Under the pieces are notes generated by a model. The model had not been told where the DNA came from and searched no databases. It saw only the letters and a list, made by a program, of their open reading frames with translations. Below are positions 1 through 5,283 of a stretch of 11,232 bases of DNA, piece by piece (position 1 is the first letter of the stretch; every line of letters begins with the position of its first letter). The DNA is from an uncultured Oscillibacter sp. (GTDB lineage Bacteria > Bacillota > Clostridia > Oscillospirales > Oscillospiraceae): positions 1 to 11,232 of the forward strand of contig UQMC01000063.1 of the NCBI GenBank assembly GCA_900542115.1. The letters run 5' to 3'. Made by a program: the position numbers and the translations under genes.

Positions 1-49
1 ATACGAGATGTAGCCGTGACTGGAGTTCAGACGTGTGCTCTTCCGATCT
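1..49 (+). other. Illumina TruSeq adapter (P7 side with index), not genomic
   Basis: The first 49 bases match the P7-side TruSeq adapter. The end of the P7 flow-cell sequence (ATACGAGAT, 1-9) is followed by a 6-base index, GTAGCC (10-15), and then the read-2 adapter beginning GTGACTGGAG and ending CTTCCGATCT (16-49). The reverse complement of the index, GGCTAC, is a standard TruSeq index and agrees with the GG at the other end of the contig. Any protein translated across this stretch starts with artefact residues such as MTGVQTCALPI. Genomic sequence begins at 50. Confidence 0.98.
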
Positions 50-312
50 TGCGGATTCCCGGCGTGGGTGTGGTCTCCGCCCGCCGCATCCTTGCCGCCC
101 GTCGGATGGGCCCGCTGCGAATCGAGCAGCTCCCGAAGCTGGGCGTGGTCATGAAGCGGGCGCAGTATTTCCTGACCGCCTCCGGCCGCCTGCCCGATGG
201 GCTTCGGTTCACGCAGGACAGCCTGCTGCGAAGTCTCATTTCTCTGGAGCAATCCCGGCTCCCGGAGGCGGCACCGGAACAGCTCTCTTTATTTGACAAC
301 GCCGTTTCATAG
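50..312 (+). CDS. Putative DNA modification/repair radical SAM protein, C-terminal fragment
   Basis: This is the last 86 residues of a protein whose family is normally about 400 residues. The N-terminal radical SAM half, with its CxxxCxxC iron-sulfur site, lies off the contig. The fragment opens with a helix-hairpin-helix motif (RIPGVGVVSARRILAARR), followed by LGVVMKRAQYFLTASG. That arrangement is typical of the C-terminal part of the TIGR03916-type radical SAM family. Helix-hairpin-helix motifs bind DNA without sequence specificity, which fits a role on DNA, but the reaction of this family is not established. The tail contains QLSLF (280-294), the consensus bacterial sliding-clamp-binding peptide. 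The DUF4130 gene that normally accompanies this family follows after 15 bases, so the two are probably cotranscribed. The apparent upstream start is adapter; the codon at 49-51 is chimeric. The family call rests on the motif pattern and the neighbour. Confidence 0.82.
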
Positions 313-317
313 GGAGG
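311..317 (+). promoter_or_regulatory. Shine-Dalgarno site of the DUF4130 gene
   Basis: AGGGAGG lies 10 bases before the GTG at 328 and overlaps the last two bases of the preceding stop codon. It favours the GTG start over the in-frame ATG at 337, which would be 19 bases away. Confidence 0.75.
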
Positions 318-327
318 TCGCGCCGCT

Positions 328-1185
328 GTGAATGAGATGATCTATCTTTACGATGGCAGCTTTCACGGCTTTCTCTGCTGCATTTTTGAAAGCTACGCAA
401 AAAAAGAAAGCCCCACCGCCATTGCCTGCGATGAGGCGCTTTCCTTTACGCTGTTTCCGACACGAAATATCGCAACGGATTCCGGCCACGCCCTGCGGGT
501 ACTGCGGAAGGTGCGGACGATCTCTCCCTACGCCGCCGAGCTTTTGCAGCGGGGCTTTCTCACCTGCCTTGCGGAAAAGGAGCTTTGCCTCTATCGCTTG
601 ACGGTCAAGCTGCTGCGGGAGGGCCCCGGCTTTTTGCGAAATTCTTCCGACGAAACGCTGCATCCGGTCTTTTCCGCCGTGCGGCACCTCAACGGTGAGG
701 CCCATCTGCTGAAGGGCTTTGTCCGCTTTTCCGAGCTGGGCGGCGTTTTGGGCGGGGAAATCGAGCCGAAGAACCGGGTACTGCCTCTGCTGCGGAGCCA
801 TTTCTGCGCCCGATACCAAAATGAAAAATTTTTCATCTATGACCGCACCCATCACGAGGCGCTTTTCTATGCTGCCGGCCGGGCGGTAATTCGCCCGCTG
901 GCGGATTTTCAGATGGCGCCGCCCGATGAAACCGAGGCGCATTACCGTCTGCTGTGGAAGCGGTTTTATGATACCATTGCCATCCGGGAACGGGAGAATC
1001 CCCAGCTGCGGATGACCCACATGCCAAAGCGCTATTGGGGCACCATGACGGAATTTCAGCCGCCAGAGCACTTCAGGGCACAAAGCTCTTTCGCAGACGT
1101 TCCAGCCCCCGGCGTTCCAGACGGGACACCTGCACCTGCGACACCCCCAGCACCCGGGCTGTCCGCTCCTGTGTCAGCCCCTTGA
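328..1185 (+). CDS. DUF4130 / TIGR03915-family putative DNA metabolism protein
   Basis: This is a 285-residue protein of unknown function. The N-terminus, MNEMIYLYDGSFHGFLCCIF, is the hallmark opening of the DUF4130 family, which is encoded beside radical SAM DNA repair/modification proteins. In related genomes this domain can be fused to a uracil-DNA-glycosylase-like region; no such region is present here. The family body appears to end at MPKRYWGTMTEF (residues 232-243), which resembles where relatives stop. The remaining 40 or so residues are rich in Pro and Ala and low in complexity, and most of them are encoded opposite the end of sigF. This tail is therefore probably a read-through extension after loss of the ancestral stop, or the product of a small assembly error. 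The GTG start is chosen for its strong ribosome site and because translation begins directly at the family motif. Function is inferred only from the genomic association: DNA repair or base modification together with the upstream gene. Confidence 0.82.
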   Translation: MNEMIYLYDGSFHGFLCCIFESYAKKESPTAIACDEALSFTLFPTRNIATDSGHALRVLRKVRTISPYAAELLQRGFLTCLAEKELCLYRLTVKLLREGPGFLRNSSDETLHPVFSAVRHLNGEAHLLKGFVRFSELGGVLGGEIEPKNRVLPLLRSHFCARYQNEKFFIYDRTHHEALFYAAGRAVIRPLADFQMAPPDETEAHYRLLWKRFYDTIAIRERENPQLRMTHMPKRYWGTMTEFQPPEHFRAQSSFADVPAPGVPDGTPAPATPPAPGLSAPVSAP

Positions 1186-1777
1186 AATAGCGGAGCAAAA
1201 TCGTAAGGCGTTCCTTTTCCGGCAGGCGGTCAATGGTCTCCCGCAGGGCGATGCGCTCCACCAGCGCGTCTTCCGGGGCCTCGGTCCCCACAACGCCCTC
1301 CAGCGCAAGGCCCTCCGCCGTTTCCCGCTGGAGAGAGTCTGGCGGCTCCGTTGCAAGGTCGATAGCGGCGATCTCCTCCGGCGTCCAGCCCGTCTGCGCT
1401 GCCAGCTCAGATACCCCCGGCTCCCGGCCAAGCTCCTGCCGCAGCCGCTCCCGAACACTGTAAAGTGTCAACGCCTGCTCCCGGATGCTTCTGCCCACCT
1501 TCACAGCACCGTCATCCCGCAGAAAGCGTCGAATCTCCCCGGCGATTTTCGGCACAGCATACGTGGAAAAGCAAGTGCCGTATGCAAAGTCAAAGCCCTT
1601 GACAGCCTTTAAAAAGCCGAGGCAGCCCAACTGATAGAGGTCATCCGGCTCCACGCCCCGGCCATAGTAGCGCCGGACCACGCTCCAGATCAGGCCGTTG
1701 TTTTCCAACACCGCCTGTTCGCAGGCGTCCCGGTCCCCCTCCTGCGCGGCCCGCAGTACCTCCAGCGCGGCGCTCAT
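1073..1777 (-). CDS. sigF: RNA polymerase sporulation sigma factor SigF
   Basis: This 234-residue sigma-70-family factor directs the first forespore-specific transcription programme. Region 2 covers about residues 24-95 and includes DLYQLGCLGFLKAVKGFDF and the SigF-like IRRFLRDDGAVKVGRS, which contributes to -10 recognition. Region 3 follows at about 96-170. Region 4 has its helix-turn-helix at about 202-229, with VLGVSQVQVSRLE. The ATG start overlaps the spoIIAB stop by four bases (ATGA), which implies translational coupling in the spoIIA operon. The frame stays open upstream of this ATG, but that stretch is the shadow of spoIIAB. SigF is held inactive by SpoIIAB until SpoIIAA is dephosphorylated in the forespore. 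The last 113 bp overlap the 3' end of the DUF4130 gene on the other strand, and no terminator hairpin is evident between them. SigG is the nearest alternative; the preceding spoIIAA and spoIIAB make SigF clear. Confidence 0.96.
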   Translation of the reverse strand: MSAALEVLRAAQEGDRDACEQAVLENNGLIWSVVRRYYGRGVEPDDLYQLGCLGFLKAVKGFDFAYGTCFSTYAVPKIAGEIRRFLRDDGAVKVGRSIREQALTLYSVRERLRQELGREPGVSELAAQTGWTPEEIAAIDLATEPPDSLQRETAEGLALEGVVGTEAPEDALVERIALRETIDRLPEKERLTILLRYFKGLTQERTARVLGVSQVQVSRLERRGLERLRKSFVP

Positions 1778-2217
1778 CGCTTGGCGCGTGGTGCGATTTT
1801 CTTCTTCATGACCACCGTCGTCCCCCGGCCGACAACGGAGCGTACCAGAACGCTGTCCATGAAACTCTCCATGATGGTGAAGCCCATGCCGCTGCGTTCC
1901 TCGCCGCCGGTGGTGTACATAGGCTGTCTGGCCCGCTCGATGTCCGGGATACCCCGGCCGTAATCCCGCACCGTGATCTCCAGCAGGTTCCCGGCGCACT
2001 GTCTGACCTTCACCACCACCCTACCGATGCTGTCGGGGTAGGCATGGACGATGGCGTTGGTCGCTGCCTCAGAAACGGCTGTTTTGATATCCTCCAGCTC
2101 GTTGAGCGTCGGGTCCATCTGGGCGGCAAAGCAGGCCACCACCGAACGGAGGAAGCCCTCGTTGCTGCTACGGCTGGGAACCTGCAGTGTGACCTCATTT
2201 TCCGCTTTTGTTTTCAT
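1774..2217 (-). CDS. spoIIAB: Anti-sigma F factor / serine kinase SpoIIAB
   Basis: This 147-residue GHKL-type protein binds SigF and blocks it, and it phosphorylates the antagonist SpoIIAA. Visible ATP-site motifs are the N-box SEAATNAIVHAYP (49-61, with Glu50 and Asn54), the G1 box RDYGRGIPD (84-92) and the G2 segment ERSGMGFTIMESFMD (107-121). All align closely with Bacillus subtilis SpoIIAB. Arg24 in GFLRSVV matches the position of the B. subtilis arginine that contacts partner proteins. The ATG at 2217 is chosen because GGGAGG (2226-2231) lies 8 bases upstream and the protein then has the usual length; upstream in-frame codons overlap spoIIAA. The gene starts 16 bases after spoIIAA and shares ATGA with sigF, so the three proteins should be made at linked levels, as the partner-switching mechanism requires. 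Confidence 0.97.
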   Translation of the reverse strand: MKTKAENEVTLQVPSRSSNEGFLRSVVACFAAQMDPTLNELEDIKTAVSEAATNAIVHAYPDSIGRVVVKVRQCAGNLLEITVRDYGRGIPDIERARQPMYTTGGEERSGMGFTIMESFMDSVLVRSVVGRGTTVVMKKKIAPRAKR

Positions 2218-2233
2218 TATGTAAACCTCCCGT

Positions 2234-2539
2234 TTATTGAATGGATATGAGCCGCCCGATTCCCGCCGCATCCAGCACTCGCTTGGCCTGACGCGGCACA
2301 TTACGGACGATGATGCTGCCCTCCAAAAGCTGCATCCGCTGCTGCGAGCGAATCAACAGGGCGATGCCGGAGCTGTCCATGAACGTGACGCCGGAAAAAT
2401 CCAGAATCAAGGTCTGCGGCAGCGCCGCGTCAATGGCCATTTCCACCTCCTTCAGCGCGTTTCTGGCACCGTGATGATCCATTTCACCGCTGAATTCCAG
2501 CAGCAGCTCCCGGTTGATATCCCTTGCCCGTATTTCCAT
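2234..2539 (-). CDS. spoIIAA: Anti-sigma F factor antagonist SpoIIAA (STAS domain)
   Basis: This 101-residue STAS-domain protein frees SigF by binding SpoIIAB when it is unphosphorylated. GEMDHHGARNAL (18-29) matches GELDHH of the B. subtilis protein. DFSGVTFMDSSGIALL (47-62) carries the regulatory phosphorylation site. By alignment, Ser56 corresponds to B. subtilis Ser58, which SpoIIAB phosphorylates and the phosphatase SpoIIE dephosphorylates. The protein is slightly shorter than the B. subtilis one (about 117 residues) because its C-terminal tail is short. The ATG at 2539 has a GAGGG ribosome site (2546-2550) six bases upstream. It is the first gene of the three-gene operon. I could not identify a convincing SigH promoter in front of it, although that is the known regulator in B. 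subtilis. Confidence 0.96.
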   Translation of the reverse strand: MEIRARDINRELLLEFSGEMDHHGARNALKEVEMAIDAALPQTLILDFSGVTFMDSSGIALLIRSQQRMQLLEGSIIVRNVPRQAKRVLDAAGIGRLISIQ

Positions 2540-2811
2540 AATATTCCCTCTTTTGTCGAATTTCAGTCCTTTTTCCCGCCGTTTTTTCTTTTGAACATAC
2601 CGTTACGGTGATGGTAACATATCCCATAGTCCGCAATCTGTCGAAGTCCGATGCCTTCTCCAGTTTTTTATGTAAAGTACGGTAAACCAAGCAGTGCGGC
2701 GCATTTTATTTGTAGTTTTCACCTCTATTCTCAAAAATTGACCGGGAGCGCTTGCAGGGCGGGCGCTTTTATTGTAGGATGGAAAAAATACGAAGTGGGA
2801 GCGATAACGCA
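2540..2811. other. Divergent intergenic region between spoIIA and the glycosylase gene
   Basis: These 272 bases should hold promoters for both directions. Only weak candidates are visible. On the + strand, TTGAAC (2591-2596) and TAACAT (2615-2620) are separated by 18 bases. On the - strand, AGGA (2567-2570) and GAAT (2543-2546) recall a SigH promoter but are 20 bases apart, too far, and the GAAT overlaps the ribosome site of spoIIAA. A short inverted repeat, GTTAC-N7-GTAAC, lies at 2602-2618. No small gene is supported. Confidence 0.5.
2797..2801 (+). promoter_or_regulatory. Shine-Dalgarno site deciding the glycosylase start
   Basis: GGGAG lies 10 bases before the GTG at 2812. The in-frame ATG at 2779 has no properly spaced site, and the TTG at 2752 has a GGGAG only three bases away. 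This site is the main reason for choosing GTG 2812. Confidence 0.5.
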
Positions 2812-3471
2812 GTGTATTTCAATTACGGTGAAACGGAAACTGCATATTTGAGCCGTGCGGATTCCCGGATGCAGGCGGTGATTGAGCGGGTTGGTCATAT
2901 CAACCGCCCTGTAGACACCGATCTTTTTTCCTCGGTCATCCACCACATCATCGGCCAGCAGATCTCCACAAAGGCGCAGGCCACCATCTGGCAGCGGATG
3001 CAGGAGCGGCTCGGGACGGTGGACCCGGATCATATTCTTAAAGCGGGGATTCCTGAGCTGCAGACGCTGGGGATGACATTCCGCAAGGCGGAGTACATCA
3101 CCGATTTTGCGGAGCGGGTCCACAGCGGGACCTTTGACCCAGAGGCTATCCGGTACAGCTCCGATGCGGAGGCCATTGCGGCGCTGAGCGCCCTGAAGGG
3201 CATCGGCATCTGGACTGCGGAGATGATTTTGCTGTTTTGTATGCAGCGGCCTGACATTTTCAGCTATGACGATCTGGCGATTCAGCGGGGGCTGCGGATG
3301 GTCTACCGCCACCGGCGCATCGACCGCAAGCTGTTTGAAAAATACCGGCGGCGCTTCAGTCCCTATTGCAGCGTGGCCAGTCTGTACCTCTGGGCCGTGG
3401 CCGGCGGTGCGCTGCCGGAGCTGACCGATCCTGCACCGAAAAAGAAAAAAATAAGTCCGCCGCAGAAATGA
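2812..3471 (+). CDS. DNA-3-methyladenine glycosylase II, AlkA-like (HhH-GPD family)
   Basis: This base-excision-repair glycosylase of 219 residues should remove alkylated bases such as 3-methyladenine by cleaving the N-glycosidic bond. FSSVIHHIIGQQISTKAQATIW (about residues 39-60) is the typical early helix of the family. The helix-hairpin-helix is LKGIGIWTAEMIL (128-140). Catalytic Asp154 sits in FSYDDLAIQRG, aligning with Asp238 of E. coli AlkA. There is no iron-sulfur cysteine cluster, which argues against an endonuclease III. The start is uncertain: GTG 2812 has a well-placed ribosome site and puts the family's YFNYGE motif at the N-terminus. ATG 2779 would add 11 residues and TTG 2752 would add 20. 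The C-terminus is a lysine-rich tail encoded by A-runs, and on the opposite strand those A-runs form the T-tract of a possible terminator. The gene is monocistronic and divergent from spoIIA. Confidence 0.9.
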   Translation: MYFNYGETETAYLSRADSRMQAVIERVGHINRPVDTDLFSSVIHHIIGQQISTKAQATIWQRMQERLGTVDPDHILKAGIPELQTLGMTFRKAEYITDFAERVHSGTFDPEAIRYSSDAEAIAALSALKGIGIWTAEMILLFCMQRPDIFSYDDLAIQRGLRMVYRHRRIDRKLFEKYRRRFSPYCSVASLYLWAVAGGALPELTDPAPKKKKISPPQK

Positions 3472-3485
3472 TTTTTCCGCGGCGG
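3457..3485 (-). terminator. Possible second terminator hairpin for the purine operon, overlapping the glycosylase stop
   Basis: CCGCCGC (3457-3463) pairs with GCGGCGG (3479-3485) across a 15-base loop. Read on the - strand, the stem is followed by ACTTATTTTTTTC, a T-rich tract supplied by the A-runs that encode the lysine tail of the glycosylase. The glycosylase stop codon lies in the loop. It could act as a backup to the stronger hairpin just before it. The large loop and the four bases between stem and T-run make this only plausible. Confidence 0.45.
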
Positions 3486-3488
3486 CGC

Positions 3489-3524
3489 AAAAAACAGGAC
3501 GCTTTCTTTTGAAAGCGTCCTGTT
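3489..3524 (-). terminator. Rho-independent terminator after fhs, probably bidirectional
   Basis: A perfect 14-bp stem joins AACAGGACGCTTTC (3493-3506) and GAAAGCGTCCTGTT (3511-3524) through a TTTT loop. On the - strand the stem runs into six T residues (A-run 3489-3494 on the + strand), which makes a strong terminator 48 bases after the fhs stop codon. On the + strand the stem is followed by TTAATTT within and after the arm, so it could also stop transcription of the glycosylase gene. Confidence 0.92.
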
Positions 3525-3571
3525 AATTTCAACAATATCCGGCCCGTTTACTGTTTACAAAAAAGACAGCA

Positions 3572-5266
3572 TCAGAAAAGGCCCGTGATGCGTCCGTTTT
3601 CGTCCACGTCGATTTTTTCCGCCGCCGGGGTCTTCGGCAGGCCCGGCATGGTCATGATGTCGCCGGTGAGGGCCACAATGAAGCCCGCCCCCGCACTGAC
3701 GCGCAAGCTCCGCACCGTAACCGTGAAGCCCTCCGGGGCGCCCAGCAGAGTGGGATCGTCAGACAGGGAATACTGCGTTTTTGCCATGCATACCGGCAGA
3801 TCGCCGAAGCCCAAATCAAAGAGCTGCTTGGCCTGCTTCTGTGCGGCGGGGGTCAGGATGGCCTGTGCGCCGCCGTAGACCCGGTTCACAATGGCGTTGA
3901 GCTTATAGATGAGAGAGGTGTTGTCGGGATAGGCGAAGGTAAATTCCTCCGGGTTCGGCTGCTCCGGGCAGGGCTCCTCGCACAGGCGCACCACCTCCTC
4001 GGCCAGCGCGACACCGCCGGTGCCGCCTTTGGCCCAGACCTCCGACAAAACGGCGCGGACGCCCAGCTCCCGACACTTTTCCTCCACCAGCCGCAGCTCT
4101 GCGGCGGTGTCGGTGGGGAAGGCATTGATGGCCACCACACAGGGCAGATGGAACGTATTTTTGATGGTGTCCACATGGTGGAGCAGATTGGGCAGACCCC
4201 GCTCCAGCGCCGCCAGATTTTCCGTATCCAGCTCCGTCTTGGAAACGCCGCCGTGGAGTTTCAGCGCCCGCACAGTGGCCACCAGCACAACAGCGTTTGG
4301 CTTCAAACCCGCCAAGCGGCACTTGATGTCCAAGAACTTTTCCGCGCCGAGGTCCGCGCCGAAGCCCGCCTCCGTCACAGCGTAGTCTCCCAGCCGCATA
4401 GCCATCCGGGTGGCGGTGACGGAATTGCAGCCATGGGCAATATTGGCGAAGGGGCCGCCGTGGACAAACACGGGCGTTCCCTCAAGGGTCTGCACCAGAT
4501 TCGGCTTCAGGGCGTCCTTCAGCAGCGCCGCCATGGCGCCCTCGGCCTTGAGGTCATGGGCCGTGACCGGCGCGCCGTCATAGGTATAGGCCACTATCAT
4601 CCGGCCAAGGCGCGCTTTCAGGTCGGGGATATCCCGGGCAAGGCACAGCACCGCCATGACCTCGCTGGCCACGGTGATGTCAAAGCCATCCTCCCGGGGA
4701 ACGCCCTGCATCCGGCCGCCCAGACCGTCCACGATATTGCGGAGCTGGCGGTCATTCATATCCACGCAGCGCTTCCAGACGATGCGCTTGACGTCGATCC
4801 CCAAGCGGTTGCCCTGCTGAATGTGGTTATCCAGCATGGCCGCCAGCAGATTGTTGGCCGCGCCGATGGCATGGAAATCGCCGGTAAAATGCAGATTGAT
4901 GTCCTCCATGGGGACCACCTGCGCGTAGCCGCCGCCGGCCGCGCCGCCCTTGACGCCGAATACCGGTCCGAGGGAGGGCTCCCGCAGGGCGGCGATGGCG
5001 TTTTTCCCGATGCGCCGCAGAGCATCCGTCAAGCCGACAGTGGTAGTGGTCTTACCCTCCCCCGCCGGGGTGGGATTGATGGCGGTGACAAGAATCAGCT
5101 TCCCTTCCGGGCGCTTGTTCTCCCGCAGAAGCGCATAATCCACCTTGGCTTTATAGCGGCCGTAGCACTCCAGATAGCGCTCCTCCACTCCGGCCAGCGC
5201 CGCGATCTCCGTAATTGGCCGCATCCGGCACTGCTGCGCGATCTCAATATCCGATAAATACGCCAT
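3572..5266 (-). CDS. fhs: Formate--tetrahydrofolate ligase
   Basis: This 564-residue cytosolic enzyme makes 10-formyl-tetrahydrofolate from formate, tetrahydrofolate and ATP, supplying one-carbon units for purines and other pathways. The phosphate-binding loop is TPAGEGKTT (66-74). Both family signatures are present: [11 protein letters not shown] (104-114) and [12 protein letters not shown] (329-340). Length is close to the usual 555-560. The ATG at 5266 is chosen over an in-frame TTG two codons earlier because GGGGG (5276-5280) lies 9 bases before the ATG and only three before the TTG. It begins 17 bases after purL and is followed by a strong terminator, so it is the last gene of the purine operon. 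Its product is the formyl donor used by the AICAR transformylase at the other end of the same operon. Fhs is also part of the acetogenic Wood-Ljungdahl pathway, but no other gene of that pathway is seen here. Confidence 0.98.
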   Translation of the reverse strand: MAYLSDIEIAQQCRMRPITEIAALAGVEERYLECYGRYKAKVDYALLRENKRPEGKLILVTAINPTPAGEGKTTTTVGLTDALRRIGKNAIAALREPSLGPVFGVKGGAAGGGYAQVVPMEDINLHFTGDFHAIGAANNLLAAMLDNHIQQGNRLGIDVKRIVWKRCVDMNDRQLRNIVDGLGGRMQGVPREDGFDITVASEVMAVLCLARDIPDLKARLGRMIVAYTYDGAPVTAHDLKAEGAMAALLKDALKPNLVQTLEGTPVFVHGGPFANIAHGCNSVTATRMAMRLGDYAVTEAGFGADLGAEKFLDIKCRLAGLKPNAVVLVATVRALKLHGGVSKTELDTENLAALERGLPNLLHHVDTIKNTFHLPCVVAINAFPTDTAAELRLVEEKCRELGVRAVLSEVWAKGGTGGVALAEEVVRLCEEPCPEQPNPEEFTFAYPDNTSLIYKLNAIVNRVYGGAQAILTPAAQKQAKQLFDLGFGDLPVCMAKTQYSLSDDPTLLGAPEGFTVTVRSLRVSAGAGFIVALTGDIMTMPGLPKTPAAEKIDVDENGRITGLF

Positions 5267-5275
5267 GGGCAATTA

Positions 5276-5280
5276 CCCCC
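5276..5280 (-). promoter_or_regulatory. Shine-Dalgarno site deciding the fhs start
   Basis: The - strand reads AGGGGGTAA just after the purL stop codon. Its core is nine bases before ATG 5266, the normal spacing, and only three before the alternative TTG at 5272. Confidence 0.7.
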
Positions 5281-5283
5281 TGT

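Noticed and set aside
1778..1999. N-terminal extension of sigF by 74 codons
   Set aside because: The stretch is the shifted frame of spoIIAB; the ATG at 1777 overlaps the spoIIAB stop as expected for this operon and gives a normal SigF length.
2543..2570. SigH-type promoter for spoIIA (AGGA at 2567-2570, GAAT at 2543-2546)
   Set aside because: The two elements are 20 bases apart rather than about 17-18, and the GAAT lies within the ribosome site of spoIIAA, too close to the start codon.
2484..2690. Small - strand reading frame of 68 codons just upstream of and into spoIIAA
   Set aside because: It overlaps the start of spoIIAA in another frame, has no good ribosome site that I could see, and its later part is only the shifted spoIIAA sequence.
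4148..5257. Long + strand open frame opposite fhs
   Set aside because: It is the antisense of a complete, strongly conserved fhs gene; its product is low-complexity and matches no family I recognise. High GC makes such frames common.
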